A DNA stretch of 64,000 nucleotides from Paracraurococcus lichenis (GCF_030657435.1 NZ_JAUTWS010000035.1:1-64000); one strand, 5' to 3'; positions 17,879-27,358 are shown, numbered from the stretch's first letter. Program-made: numbers and translations. Notes: a model not told the origin generated them from the letters alone.

Positions 17879-19051
17879 ATGGACGCAACTATCGGCACCC
17901 TCCCCGGCGAGGCCCGGCCCGCGGGCCCGCTGCCGGCCTATCGCGCGCGGGTCACCGCCGGCCAGCTCAAGCCCGACCCGGCCCAGGCCCTGGCGGCGGA
18001 GACGCTGCAGGACCTCTGGCGGCGCCTCCGAGGCTACGAGCCGCAGGTCGAGCCGCCGGAGACGGGCGGCTTCCTCTCCCGCTTCTTCCGCCGCAAGCCG
18101 GCGCCGGAGCTGGTGGATGTCGCCCCCATGGGCCTCTACCTCGTCGGCGAGGTTGGGCGGGGGAAGTCCATGCTGATGGACCTCTTCTTCGCCTGCGCCG
18201 AGGTGCCGCGGAAGAAGCGGATCCACTTCCACCAGTTCATGCAGGACTGCCACCAGCGGATCCATCGCTGGAAGCAGGCCAATCCCGGGGAGGCGGACCC
18301 CATCCCGCCGCTCGCCGACAGCATCGTGGTGGAGGCCGCCCTCCTCTGCTTCGACGAGTTCCAGGTGCACGACATCACCGATGCCATGATCCTGGGCCGG
18401 CTCTTCGAGGCGCTGTTTGCCCGCGGCGTAGTGGTGGTTGCGACCTCCAACACCGCCCCGGACGACCTGTTCAAGGGCAAGCCGGGCCGGGATGCCTTCC
18501 TGCCCTTCATCGCGCTGATCAAGCAGCGGCTGAACGTGCTGGTGCTGGAGGCGCAGCGGGACTACCGGCGGGAGCGCATCCGCGGCCTGCCGACTTGGCA
18601 CTCGCCGCTGGACGGCCGCGCCGAGCGGGCGCTGGACGCCGCCTTCCTCGAGCTCACCGGCGAGCGGCACGGCAAGCCCTGCCGGCTGACGGTCCTTGGC
18701 CGCTCGGTCGAGCTGCCGGAGGAGGCGCGCGGGGTGGTGCGCGCCGATTTCGACATGCTCTGCGGTCGGGCGCTGGGCCCGGCCGACTACCTGGCGCTGG
18801 CGACGCATTGCCATGCCCTGGTGCTGGACGGGGTTCCCCGGCTGGGGCCGGAGAATTTCGACCGCGCCCGGCGCTTCATCACCCTGGTGGACGCCCTGTA
18901 TGAGCATCGCTGCAAGCTGGTCGCCTCGGCCGCCGCGCCGCCGGACCAGCTCTATGAGCGGGGCGAGAACGCGGCGATGTTCGAGCGCACCGCGAGCCGG
19001 CTGATGGAGATGCAGAGCCAGGACTACCTCGCCCTGCCGCACTTGACATAA
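17879..19051 (+). CDS. zapE: ZapE/AFG1-family ATPase
   Basis: This 390-aa AFG1-like P-loop ATPase is called ZapE in proteobacteria, where it binds the FtsZ ring and affects constriction under stress. Walker A is GEVGRGKSM at residues 90-98, Walker B is LLCFDEF around Asp159-Glu160, and sensor-like TSNTAPDDLF follows. The family C-terminus RLMEMQSQDYL is intact. ATG 17879 matches the family start; an upstream in-frame ATG at 17791 would add a non-conserved tail. It is divergent from the oxygenase gene, and a small secreted-protein gene follows. Confidence 0.9.
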   Translation: MDATIGTLPGEARPAGPLPAYRARVTAGQLKPDPAQALAAETLQDLWRRLRGYEPQVEPPETGGFLSRFFRRKPAPELVDVAPMGLYLVGEVGRGKSMLMDLFFACAEVPRKKRIHFHQFMQDCHQRIHRWKQANPGEADPIPPLADSIVVEAALLCFDEFQVHDITDAMILGRLFEALFARGVVVVATSNTAPDDLFKGKPGRDAFLPFIALIKQRLNVLVLEAQRDYRRERIRGLPTWHSPLDGRAERALDAAFLELTGERHGKPCRLTVLGRSVELPEEARGVVRADFDMLCGRALGPADYLALATHCHALVLDGVPRLGPENFDRARRFITLVDALYEHRCKLVASAAAPPDQLYERGENAAMFERTASRLMEMQSQDYLALPHLT

Positions 19052-19109
19052 ACGGGTAAGGTTTCAAAAAAGACCCACCGCGTCGCGAAAGACCCGGAGG
19101 GGAGACTTC

Positions 19110-19475
19110 ATGCGCCTTCTGACGCTGGCCCTGCTTGGCCTGATGATGTGTGCTGCCCCCACCCTTGCGGCCAATCACTCCGGTCCGGCCGGCGGCGGCG
19201 AGGCTGCAGCCAAGGCCAGGCCCCTGCAGGCGGCCAGGCCGGCCCTGAAGGCGCCCTCCCAGGCCGTCCGCCACCGCGCCGGGTCCCACGCCGCTGCCAC
19301 CTGCGGCCGGACCGCCGCAGGGCGCTGCCGCGCCGCCGTCGCGGCCCCGGCCCGCTTCGGCTGGTCGCAGGGGCTGCCGCCCGCCGCCGGCATCCAGGCC
19401 GATGCCTGCCCGGACGGCACCATGGCCACGCTGGCCCATGGGCATGAGGACGTGGTCCGCTGCATGCCCATCTGA
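19110..19475 (+). CDS. Small secreted hypothetical protein
   Basis: This 121-aa protein begins with a clear Sec signal peptide (MRLLTLALLGLMMCAAPTLAA) and has an Ala-rich basic middle. Four cysteines lie in the mature part, two in TCGRTAAGRC and two in DACPDG and RCMPI, suggesting disulfides in the periplasm. CGGAGGGGAG precedes the ATG. Upstream, a perfect TTGACA (19043-19048) at the end of zapE, in a locally AT-rich stretch, may contribute to its promoter. I recognise no family. Confidence 0.65.
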   Translation: MRLLTLALLGLMMCAAPTLAANHSGPAGGGEAAAKARPLQAARPALKAPSQAVRHRAGSHAAATCGRTAAGRCRAAVAAPARFGWSQGLPPAAGIQADACPDGTMATLAHGHEDVVRCMPI

Positions 19476-19693
19476 CCCGGCCCACCCGCCCCGGCGCGGC
19501 GGTGCCGTAAGGCCGGCGGGCCGAGCACCGGGCCGGCGCCCGCCGCCCCCTCCCGGGCCAATCCCCGGCGGTTGCCCCGGCAATCCCGCCGCGCGGCACC
19601 AATTGCGGAGGCGCGCCGCGCCTTGTCGCCCGGAGGGTCCAGGAGTAGGAGTGCGGCGCAATATTCCAACGATCCTGCCGTAAGGACGTCTCC

Positions 19694-20647
19694 ATGGCCC
19701 GCAAGAAAATCGCGCTCATCGGCGCCGGCAACATCGGTGGCACCCTCGCCCACCTGATCGGCCTGAAGGAGCTCGGCGACGTCGTCATGTTCGACGTGTT
19801 CCCGGGCGTGGCCGCCGGCAAGGCGCTGGACATCATGCAGTCCGGCCCGGTCGATGGGTTCGACAGCGCGATGAGCGGCACGGGCGACTATGCCGCGATC
19901 GCGGGCGCCGACGTGGTCATCGTCACCGCCGGCTTCCCGCGCATGCCGGGCATGACCCGCGACGACCTGCTGACCAAGAATGCCGGCGTCATCGGCCAGG
20001 TCGCCGAGGGCATCAAGACCTACGCGCCGAACGCCTTCGTCATCTGCATCACCAACCCGCTCGACGTCATGGTCTGGGTGCTGCAGCAGAAGTCCGGCCT
20101 GCCGCCGGAGAAGGTCGTCGGTATGGCCGGCGTGCTGGACAGCAGCCGCTTCCGCCTCTTCCTGGCGCAGGAGTTCAACGTCTCCGTCGAGGACGTGACC
20201 GCCTTCGTCCTCGGCGGCCATGGCGACACCATGGTGCCGCTGACCCGCTACTCCACCGTCGCCGGCGTCCCGGTCCCGGACCTCGTGAAGATGGGCTGGA
20301 CGACGCAGGAGAAGATCGACGCCATCGTCACCCGCACCGCCAATGGCGGCGGCGAGATCGTCAAGCTGCTCGAGAAGGGCTCGGCCTTCTACGCCCCGGC
20401 CGCTTCGGCCATTGCGATGGCGGAGAGCTACCTGCTCGACAAGAAGCGCGTGCTGCCCTGCGCCGTGCTGCTGAACGGCGAGTACGGCCAGAAGGATTTC
20501 TATGTCGGCGTCCCCGTGGTGATCGGCGGCAATGGCGTCGAGCGGATCCTCGAGGTGCAGTTCACGCCGGAGGAGAAGGCGGCCTTCGACAAGTCCTGCG
20601 ACGCGGTGAAGAAGCTGATCGAGGACTTCAAGAAGCTCGGCGTCTGA
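19694..20647 (+). CDS. mdh: Malate dehydrogenase
   Basis: This 317-aa NAD-dependent enzyme (LDH-like MDH group) interconverts malate and oxaloacetate in the TCA cycle. The dinucleotide motif GAGNIGG is at 10-16. Asp34 in FDVF gives NAD preference, Arg83 and Arg89 lie in the substrate loop FPRMPGMTR, and Asp149/Arg152 and catalytic His176 (GGHGD) follow. AAGGACG precedes the ATG. It heads the mdh-sucCDAB gene order typical of alphaproteobacteria, but a terminator follows immediately. Confidence 0.97.
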   Translation: MARKKIALIGAGNIGGTLAHLIGLKELGDVVMFDVFPGVAAGKALDIMQSGPVDGFDSAMSGTGDYAAIAGADVVIVTAGFPRMPGMTRDDLLTKNAGVIGQVAEGIKTYAPNAFVICITNPLDVMVWVLQQKSGLPPEKVVGMAGVLDSSRFRLFLAQEFNVSVEDVTAFVLGGHGDTMVPLTRYSTVAGVPVPDLVKMGWTTQEKIDAIVTRTANGGGEIVKLLEKGSAFYAPAASAIAMAESYLLDKKRVLPCAVLLNGEYGQKDFYVGVPVVIGGNGVERILEVQFTPEEKAAFDKSCDAVKKLIEDFKKLGV

Positions 20648-20654
20648 GGCCGGA

Positions 20655-20684
20655 GGCCGGGGCCCCGCCCCGGCCTTTTCTTTA
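20655..20684 (+). terminator. Intrinsic terminator between mdh and sucC
   Basis: An 8-bp GC stem (20655-20662 with 20668-20675) with a 5-nt loop is followed directly by TTTTCTTTA. This is a canonical terminator only 7 bp after the mdh stop. It should separate mdh from sucCD transcription or attenuate read-through. Confidence 0.85.
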
Positions 20685-20725
20685 TCGGCCGGGGCGCCGG
20701 CCAGCCCATATCATGGGGTGAGCGG

Positions 20726-21949
20726 ATGAACATCCACGAGTATCAGGCGAAGGAGTTGCTGCGCCGCTACGGCGTCGCGGTGCTCGACGGCCATGTGGCC
20801 TGGACGCCGGAGGAGGCCGAGGCGGCGGCGAGGAAGCTCCCCGGCCCGGTCTATGTCGTGAAGTCGCAGATCCATGCCGGCGGCCGCGGCGCCGGCCGCT
20901 TCGCCGACGACCCGAACGGCAAGGGCGGCGTCCGCGTCGTGAAGTCGGTCGACGACGTCAAGGCCGCCGCGACCGCGATGATCGGCCACACGCTGGTCAC
21001 CAAGCAGACGGGGCCGCAGGGCAAGCAGGTCTCCCGCGTCTATGTCGAGGACGGCTGCGACATCAAGCGCGAGCTGTATCTCGGCCTGCTGGTCGACCGG
21101 GCGACCTCCCGCCTCACCATCATGGCCTCCACCGAAGGCGGCATGGAGATCGAGGAGGTCGCCGAGAAGCACCCCGAGAAGATCCTGAAGGCCGCGATCG
21201 ACCCGGCCTCGGGCATCTCCGGCTTCCACTGCCGCAAGCTCGCCTTCGGCCTCGGCCTCTCGGGCAAGCAGGTCGGCAGCTTCACCAAGTTCGTCACCGC
21301 CCTCTACGGCGCCTTCCTCGAACTCGACTGCGCCATCGTCGAGATCAACCCGCTGGTCGTCACCGGCGCGGGCGAGATCGTGGCGCTCGATGCCAAGATC
21401 TCCTTCGATGACAACGCGCTGTTCCGCCACAAGGACCTCGAGGCTCTGCGCGACGACAGCGAGATGGACCCGAAGGAGCTCGAGGCGGTCAGGAACGACC
21501 TGAACTACGTCGCGCTCGACGGCGAGATCGGCTGCATGGTGAACGGCGCCGGCCTCGCCATGGCGACGATGGACATCATCAAGCTCTACGGCTCCTCGCC
21601 GGCGAACTTCCTCGATGTCGGCGGCACCGCGACGGCCGACCGGGTGACCGAGGCCTTCCGCATCATCACCAGCGACCAGAACGTCAAGGCGATCCTGGTG
21701 AACATCTTCGGCGGTATCGCCAAGTGCGACATGATCGCCACCGGCGTGGTCCAGGCCGCCAAGAACCTGACCCTGAAGGTGCCGCTGGTCGTCCGGCTTG
21801 AGGGCACCAACGTGGCGCTGGGCAAGCAGATCCTGGCCGAGAGCGGCCTGGCCATCATCCCCGCCGACAACCTCGCCGATGCCGCCGAGAAGGTGGTCAA
21901 GGCCGTGAGAGAGGCGCGCGCCTCTGGCGCGACGAAGCAGGGGGCCTGA
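20726..21949 (+). CDS. sucC: Succinyl-CoA synthetase, beta subunit (ADP-forming)
   Basis: This 407-aa ATP-grasp subunit couples succinyl-CoA cleavage to nucleotide triphosphate synthesis in the TCA cycle. It begins with the family start MNIHEYQAKELL. The ATP-grasp region VVKSQIHAGGRG is near residue 43, and the succinate/CoA loop GGTATADRVTEAFR and the segment VNIFGGIAKCDMIA lie in the C-terminal half. It is slightly longer than the roughly 390-aa E. coli protein because of its Ala-rich tail. The short gap after the mdh terminator must hold its own promoter or rely on read-through. sucD begins 3 bp after its stop. Confidence 0.97.
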   Translation: MNIHEYQAKELLRRYGVAVLDGHVAWTPEEAEAAARKLPGPVYVVKSQIHAGGRGAGRFADDPNGKGGVRVVKSVDDVKAAATAMIGHTLVTKQTGPQGKQVSRVYVEDGCDIKRELYLGLLVDRATSRLTIMASTEGGMEIEEVAEKHPEKILKAAIDPASGISGFHCRKLAFGLGLSGKQVGSFTKFVTALYGAFLELDCAIVEINPLVVTGAGEIVALDAKISFDDNALFRHKDLEALRDDSEMDPKELEAVRNDLNYVALDGEIGCMVNGAGLAMATMDIIKLYGSSPANFLDVGGTATADRVTEAFRIITSDQNVKAILVNIFGGIAKCDMIATGVVQAAKNLTLKVPLVVRLEGTNVALGKQILAESGLAIIPADNLADAAEKVVKAVREARASGATKQGA

Positions 21950-21952
21950 GCC

Positions 21953-22837
21953 ATGGCGATCCTCGTCGACGAGAACACCAAGGTCATGACCCAGGGCTTC
22001 ACCGGGGCCCAGGGGACCTTCCATGCCGAGCAGGGCATCGCCTACGGCAGCAAATACGTCGGTGGCGTCACCCCCGGTAAGGGCGGGACGACGCATATCG
22101 GCCTGCCGGTCTTCGACACGGTGGCGGAATGCGCGGCGAAGACGGGCGCGAATGCCTCCGTCATCTACGTCCCCCCGCCCTTCGCGGGCGACGCCATCCT
22201 CGAGGCGATCGACGCCGCCATCCCGCTCATCATCTGCATCACCGAGGGCATCCCGGTCCTCGACATGGTGAAGGTGAAGCGGGCCCTGGCGGGGTCGAAG
22301 TCGCGCCTGATCGGGCCGAACTGCCCCGGCGTGATCACGCCGGAGGCCTGCAAGATCGGCATCATGCCGGGGCATATTCACCGCCGCGGCTCGGTCGGGA
22401 TCGTGTCGCGGTCCGGGACGCTCACCTATGAGGCGGTGGCGCAGACCACGGCGGCCAATCTCGGCCAATCCACCTGCGTCGGCATCGGCGGCGACCCGGT
22501 GAAGGGCACTGACTTCGTCGAGGTGCTCGAGATGTTCCTCGCCGACCCCGAGACGGCCTCCATCGTCATGATCGGCGAGATCGGCGGCCAGTCGGAGATC
22601 GAGGCGGCCGAGTTCCTCGCCCGCGAGAACAAGGGCCCGAAGGCCAAGCCGGTCGTCGGCTTCATCGCCGGCGCGACGGCCCCCCCGGGCCGCCGCATGG
22701 GCCATGCCGGCGCGGTCATCTCCGGCGGCAAGGATACCGCGGCGGCGAAGATGGAGGCCATGCGCGCGGCCGGGATCCATGTGGCGGACAGCCCCGCGGC
22801 GCTCGGCTCCACCATGGTCAAGGCGCTCAAGGGCTGA
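21953..22837 (+). CDS. sucD: Succinyl-CoA synthetase, alpha subunit
   Basis: This 294-aa subunit binds CoA and carries the phosphohistidine. CoA-loop residues QGFTGAQGTFH are near 14-24, and the active histidine is His251 in RRMGHAGA. Between them are the family segments LIGPNCPGVITP and VSRSGTLTYE. It is cotranscribed with sucC, being 3 bp downstream, and the heterodimer acts in the cytosol. Length and all motifs are normal. Confidence 0.97.
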   Translation: MAILVDENTKVMTQGFTGAQGTFHAEQGIAYGSKYVGGVTPGKGGTTHIGLPVFDTVAECAAKTGANASVIYVPPPFAGDAILEAIDAAIPLIICITEGIPVLDMVKVKRALAGSKSRLIGPNCPGVITPEACKIGIMPGHIHRRGSVGIVSRSGTLTYEAVAQTTAANLGQSTCVGIGGDPVKGTDFVEVLEMFLADPETASIVMIGEIGGQSEIEAAEFLARENKGPKAKPVVGFIAGATAPPGRRMGHAGAVISGGKDTAAAKMEAMRAAGIHVADSPAALGSTMVKALKG

Positions 22838-22909
22838 GGCGTGCCGATGACCGAAGGGCCGGATGGCCCGGAGGTCTGAATCGGCCGGCCCGGCCTCTAA
22901 GCCATGCAC

Positions 22910-22931
22910 GGGCAGCCCGGCAGGGCTGCCC
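22910..22931 (+). terminator. Hairpin downstream of sucD
   Basis: A perfect 9-bp stem GGGCAGCCC/GGGCTGCCC closes a GGCA tetraloop 72 bp after the sucD stop. It is followed only by a weak pyrimidine stretch (CTTTCTG), so it is a possible rather than a strong terminator. Confidence 0.45.
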
Positions 22932-23015
22932 GAATCGCTTTCTGTCCCGGCGCAGCATTTCATTGATGGAAAAATACCGGCCAGGGCCGGCAACCGACAC
23001 GGCAGCCATGCCGGG

Positions 23016-23029
23016 ATGACCTGGATCAA
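23016..23029. promoter_or_regulatory. FNR/FixK-like binding site upstream of sucA
   Basis: ATGACCTGGATCAA matches the TTGAY-N4-RTCAA consensus of FNR/FixK/Dnr regulators in 9 of 10 half-site positions, with a perfect right half ATCAA. It lies 132 bp before the sucA ATG. A site centred at 23022.5 would sit at -41.5 for a start near 23064, with CATAGA (23053-23058) near -10. Function as an activator or repressor site is inference. Confidence 0.4.
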
Positions 23030-23161
23030 GGTCGGGGCTGCCGCATCGCCGCCATAGAGACTATGTTATCACCGCGCGGGCCCGCATTGGCGGTGGCCCG
23101 CGCCCTGCGCACAGACCCGATGAATGCCGCCGGCCCGACCGAGGCCGGCACGGAGAAGACC

Positions 23162-26053
23162 ATGGCCGGAGTGGACATCCTCGCGAGTGCGATGACGGGC
23201 GCCAACGCCGCCTTCCTCGCCGATCTCTACGCCCGCTGGGTGGAGAAGCCCGAGAGCGTCGATCCCTCCTTCGCCGAGCTCTTCGACGCCCTCGGCGACG
23301 AGGCCCGCGCGGTGCTCACCGATGCCACCGGCGCCTCCTGGGCGCCCCGCCCGCGCGGCGGCTTCGCGCCGGAGCCCGAGGCGCCGCCCGCCCCGAAGAA
23401 GGGCGAGAAGCCCGCGCCCTCCACCGCCCCCGGGGCCGCCGACCCGGCCGCCATCCGCGCCGCCCAGCTCGATTCCATTCGCGCCCTGATGCTGATCCGC
23501 AGTTACCGGGTCCGCGGCCACCTGGAGGCGCAGCTCGACCCGCTCGGCCTGCAGCAGCCGAAGTCGCACCCCGAGCTCGACCCCGCCACCTACGGCTTCA
23601 CCGAGGCCGACTGGGACCGCCCGATCTTCATCAACGGCGTCCTCGGCCTCGACACCGCCACCGTCCGCCAGATCATGGCGGTCTGCCGCGCCACCTATTG
23701 CGGCCCGATCGGCGTCGAGTTCATGCATATCCAGGACCCGGACCAGAAGGCCTGGATCCAGCAGCGCATGGAAGGCGCCCCCTGGGCCACCGCCTTCGAC
23801 AAGGGGGCGAAGCGCCAGATCCTCGAGCACCTGACCGAGGCCGAGGGCTTCGAGGCCTTCTGCGCCCGGAAATACGTCTCGACCAAGCGCTTCGGGCTCG
23901 AGGGCGGCGAGACCACCATCCCGGCGGTGCAGGAGGTGATCGAGACCGCGGCGAAGGCCGGGGTGAACGAGATCGCCATCGGCATGGCGCATCGCGGCCG
24001 GCTCAATGTGCTCGTGAACGTCGTCAAGAAGCCCTACACGCAGGTCTTCTCCGAGTTCAAAGGGGTGGGCGCCAACCCGGACGACGTCCAGGGCTCGGGC
24101 GACGTGAAGTACCATCTCGGCACCTCGACCGATATCGAGATCGCCGGGCGGACCATCCACCTCTCGTTGCAGCCGAACCCCTCGCATCTCGAGGCGGTGG
24201 ACCCGGTGGTGGTCGGCAAGGTGCGGGCGCGCCAGGACATGGCGGGCGACACGAAGACCCGCCGCACGGTCATGGGCATCCTGCTGCATGGCGACGCCGC
24301 CTTCGCCGGCCAGGGCCTGGTCTACGAGACCATGGCGATGAGCCAGCTCATCGGCTACCGCACCGGCGGCACGGTGCACATCGTCACCAACAACCAGATC
24401 GGCTTCACCACCGTCCCGGTGCATGCCTATTCCGGCCTCTACTGCACCGACATTGCCAAGGCGGTGCAGGCGCCGATCTGGCACGTGAACGGCGACAACC
24501 CGGAAGCGGTGGTCTTCGTCAGCCGCCTCGCCGCCGAGTTCCGCCAGCAATTCGCGGTGGACGTCGTGGTCGACATCGTCTGCTACCGTCGCCACGGCCA
24601 TAACGAGAGCGACGAGCCGGCCTTCACCCAGCCGATCATGTATGGCCGGATCAAGGAGATGAAGACCACCCGCACGGTCTATGCGGAGCGGCTGGCGGCC
24701 GAAGGCTCGGTCCCGGCCGAGGAGTCGAAGGCGATGCTCGACGCCTTCAACCAGACGCTCGAGGACGCGCACCAGGCGGCGCAGACCTTCAAGCCGAACA
24801 AGGCGGACTGGCTGGAGGGCCACTGGTCCGGCCTGCAGGCCGTGGCGGTCGGCGCCGAGGTCGAGCAGCTCCATCCCACCGCGGTGCCGCTCGAGACGCT
24901 GCGCGAGGTCGGCGCCGCGCTCGCGCAGGTGCCGGACGGCTTCGGGGTGAACCCGAAGATCCTCCGCCAGCTCGAGGCCAAGAAGCAGGCGATCGAGTCC
25001 GGCGAGGGCATCGACTGGGCGACCGGCGAGGCGCTCGGCTTCGGCACGCTGCTGCTGGAGGGCCACCGCGTCCGCCTCTCGGGCGAGGACGTGCAGCGCG
25101 GCACCTTCAGCCACCGCCATGCGGTGCTGGTCGACCAGAAGACCCAGGCCGAATACGTCCCGCTGAACAACATCCGCGACCAGCAGCCGCGCTTCGAGGC
25201 CTTCAACAGCCTGCTCTCCGAGTTCGGCGTGCTCGGCTTCGAATACGGCTATTCCCTCGCCGACCCGCATACCCTGGTGCTGTGGGAGGCGCAGTTCGGC
25301 GATTTCGCCAATGGCGCGCAGGTCATCATCGACCAGTTCATCGCCTCCGGCGAGACCAAGTGGCTGCGCATGAGCGGCCTGGTGATGCTGCTGCCGCACG
25401 GCTACGAGGGCCAGGGGCCGGAGCACTCCTCGGCGCGGCTCGAGCGCTACCTGCAGCTCTGCGCCGAGCGGAACATGCGGGTCTGCAACCTGACCACCCC
25501 TGCCAACTACTTCCATGCGCTGCGCCGGCAGCTCAAGGCCAACTACCGCAAGCCGCTGGTGCAGATGACGCCGAAGTCGCTGCTGCGGCACAAGCTGGCG
25601 GTCAGCAGCCTCTCCGACTTCGGCCCGGGCAGCGGCTTCAAGTACGTCATCCCCGAGATCGACGCGATCGCGCCGGAGGAGGAGGTGAAGCGCGTCGTGC
25701 TCTGCACCGGCAAGGTCTACTACGACCTGCTGCAGGAGCGGCGCGACAAGGGCGTGCGCGACGTGGCGATCATCCGCGTCGAGCAGCTCCACCCCTTCCC
25801 GGCGCAGAGCCTCGCGCGCGCCCTCGCGCCTTACCGGAATGCCGAGGTCATCTGGTGCCAGGAGGAGCCCGAGAATATGGGCGCCTGGAACTTCATCGAC
25901 CGCCGGCTGGAGAAGGTCCTGAAGACCCTCGACATCAAGGCGAAGCGGCCCGATTACGCCGGCCGCAAGGAGGCGGCGAGCCCGGCCACCGGCCTCGCCA
26001 AGGTGCACAGCCAGGAACAGGAAGCCCTGGTGCGAGAGGCGCTCGGGCTCTAG
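23162..26053 (+). CDS. sucA: 2-oxoglutarate dehydrogenase E1 component
   Basis: This 963-aa thiamine-diphosphate enzyme decarboxylates 2-oxoglutarate and passes the succinyl group to lipoyl-E2. The N-terminus GANAAFLADLYARW is the OdhA family start, and a Pro/Ala linker follows around residues 70-105. Further in are the substrate-histidine motif GMAHRGRLN (about residue 274), the ThDP region HGDAAFAGQG (about residue 376), NNQIGFTT and the E-x-x-E-rich C-terminal transketolase domain with HGYEGQGPEHSSAR. ATG 23162 has GGAG 6 bases upstream, unlike the 33-codon-longer frame start. sucB follows after 47 bp. Confidence 0.97.
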   Translation: MAGVDILASAMTGANAAFLADLYARWVEKPESVDPSFAELFDALGDEARAVLTDATGASWAPRPRGGFAPEPEAPPAPKKGEKPAPSTAPGAADPAAIRAAQLDSIRALMLIRSYRVRGHLEAQLDPLGLQQPKSHPELDPATYGFTEADWDRPIFINGVLGLDTATVRQIMAVCRATYCGPIGVEFMHIQDPDQKAWIQQRMEGAPWATAFDKGAKRQILEHLTEAEGFEAFCARKYVSTKRFGLEGGETTIPAVQEVIETAAKAGVNEIAIGMAHRGRLNVLVNVVKKPYTQVFSEFKGVGANPDDVQGSGDVKYHLGTSTDIEIAGRTIHLSLQPNPSHLEAVDPVVVGKVRARQDMAGDTKTRRTVMGILLHGDAAFAGQGLVYETMAMSQLIGYRTGGTVHIVTNNQIGFTTVPVHAYSGLYCTDIAKAVQAPIWHVNGDNPEAVVFVSRLAAEFRQQFAVDVVVDIVCYRRHGHNESDEPAFTQPIMYGRIKEMKTTRTVYAERLAAEGSVPAEESKAMLDAFNQTLEDAHQAAQTFKPNKADWLEGHWSGLQAVAVGAEVEQLHPTAVPLETLREVGAALAQVPDGFGVNPKILRQLEAKKQAIESGEGIDWATGEALGFGTLLLEGHRVRLSGEDVQRGTFSHRHAVLVDQKTQAEYVPLNNIRDQQPRFEAFNSLLSEFGVLGFEYGYSLADPHTLVLWEAQFGDFANGAQVIIDQFIASGETKWLRMSGLVMLLPHGYEGQGPEHSSARLERYLQLCAERNMRVCNLTTPANYFHALRRQLKANYRKPLVQMTPKSLLRHKLAVSSLSDFGPGSGFKYVIPEIDAIAPEEEVKRVVLCTGKVYYDLLQERRDKGVRDVAIIRVEQLHPFPAQSLARALAPYRNAEVIWCQEEPENMGAWNFIDRRLEKVLKTLDIKAKRPDYAGRKEAASPATGLAKVHSQEQEALVREALGL

Positions 26054-26100
26054 TGCGCGGCACGCGATGAACCCGAGCACCGCAGGAAGGCGATAGGACG

Positions 26101-27342
26101 ATGGCGACCGATATCCTCGTGCCCACCCTGGGCGAAAGCGTCAGCACCGCGACCGTGGCGCGCTGGCTGAAGAAGGCCGGCGAGCCGGTGGCGGCGGACG
26201 AGCCGCTGGTGGAGCTCGAGACCGACAAGGTGACGGTGGAGGTGAACGCCCCCGCCGCCGGCGTGATCGAGAGCATCTCGGCCGACGAGGGCGCCGAGGT
26301 CGAGCCCGGCGCCGTGCTGGGCGTGATCGCCGCCGGCGCCGCGCCGAGCCAGGCGGTGAAGCCGCACAGGCCGGAGCCCGTCGCCCCGGCCGCGCCGCAG
26401 CCGAAGGTGGAGACGCCGCGCCAACCGGCCGGCCCGGTCGCCGTCCCGGGCACGCATGCCGCCCCGCCGCTGCCCGCCGCCGCCAAGCTGATGGCGGAGA
26501 ACAACCTCACCGCCGAGCAGATCGGCACGGGCAGCGCCAAGGACGGCCGCATCGCCAAGGGCGACGTGCTCGACTTCCTCTCCCGCCCCGCGGCGGCCGC
26601 CGCCCCGGCCGCGGCCAAGCCCGCCGCCCAGCGCACGCTGGAGGAGGGCGAGGAGCGGGTGAAGATGACGCGGCTGCGCGTCACCATCGCCCGCCGGCTG
26701 AAGGAGGCGCAGAACACCGCCGCCATGCTCACCACCTTCAACGAGGTGGACATGGGCGCGGCGATGGCGCTGCGCAGCGAGTACCGCGAGCAGTTCGAGA
26801 AGCGCCACGGCGTCCGCCTGGGCTTCATGTCCTTCTTCGTGAAGGCCTGCGTCGCGGCGCTGAAGGAGTTCCCGGCGGTCAATGCCGAGATGGAGGGCGA
26901 TACCCTCATCTACAAGAACTTCGTCCATATGGGCATCGCGGTGGGCGGGCCGAACGGCCTGGTCGTGCCCGTGCTGCGCAACGCCGACCAGCTCTCCTTC
27001 GCCGCCATCGAGAAGACGATCGGCGCCTTCGGCAAGAAGGCCCGCGACGGCCAGCTCAAGCTGGAGGAGCTGGCCGGCGGCAGCTTCACCATCACCAATG
27101 GCGGCATCTACGGGTCGCTGATGAGCACCCCGATCCTCAACCCGCCGCAATCCGGCATCCTGGGCATGCACAAGATCCAGGACCGGCCGATGGTGGTGGG
27201 CGGCAAGATCGAGATCCGCCCGATGATGTACATCGCCCTCTCCTACGATCACCGCATCGTGGACGGGAAGGAAGCGGTCAGCTTCCTGGTCCGGGTGAAG
27301 GAGAGCATCGAGGATCCGCGCCGGCTGATGCTGGACATCTGA
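26101..27342 (+). CDS. sucB: Dihydrolipoyllysine succinyltransferase, E2 of 2-oxoglutarate dehydrogenase
   Basis: This 413-aa E2 core protein has three parts. The lipoyl domain spans residues 1-78 with lipoyl Lys43 in ETDKVTVE. A Pro/Ala linker follows, with a peripheral-subunit-binding domain at roughly 123-160. The C-terminal acyltransferase domain carries catalytic His384 and Asp388 (DHRIVDG). It transfers succinyl to CoA at the centre of the OGDH complex. It is paired with sucA, and a strong terminator follows. The E3 gene (lpd), often third in this operon, is absent, so E3 must come from elsewhere. Confidence 0.97.
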   Translation: MATDILVPTLGESVSTATVARWLKKAGEPVAADEPLVELETDKVTVEVNAPAAGVIESISADEGAEVEPGAVLGVIAAGAAPSQAVKPHRPEPVAPAAPQPKVETPRQPAGPVAVPGTHAAPPLPAAAKLMAENNLTAEQIGTGSAKDGRIAKGDVLDFLSRPAAAAAPAAAKPAAQRTLEEGEERVKMTRLRVTIARRLKEAQNTAAMLTTFNEVDMGAAMALRSEYREQFEKRHGVRLGFMSFFVKACVAALKEFPAVNAEMEGDTLIYKNFVHMGIAVGGPNGLVVPVLRNADQLSFAAIEKTIGAFGKKARDGQLKLEELAGGSFTITNGGIYGSLMSTPILNPPQSGILGMHKIQDRPMVVGGKIEIRPMMYIALSYDHRIVDGKEAVSFLVRVKESIEDPRRLMLDI

Positions 27343-27358
27343 CCATCTGAGCACCTTG

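Larger units (their letters stand above)
22838..23161 (+). other. sucD-sucA intergenic region
   Basis: These 324 bases separate sucCD from sucAB and appear to be a genuine break between transcription units. They hold a GC hairpin (22910-22931) after sucD, an FNR/FixK-like site at 23016-23029, and an AT-richer stretch around 23053-23070 that could be a -10. An in-frame extension of sucA (from 23063) runs into this region but has no ribosome site and no conserved character. Confidence 0.5.

Noticed and set aside
19043..19048. Perfect TTGACA as a complete promoter for the small secreted protein gene
   Set aside because: No acceptable -10 lies 16-18 bp downstream, so I mention it only as a possible contribution.
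23069..26080. A 1003-codon minus-strand open frame opposite sucA
   Set aside because: It is a shadow of sucA with low-complexity His/Leu/Arg composition; the plus-strand protein matches 2-oxoglutarate dehydrogenase throughout.
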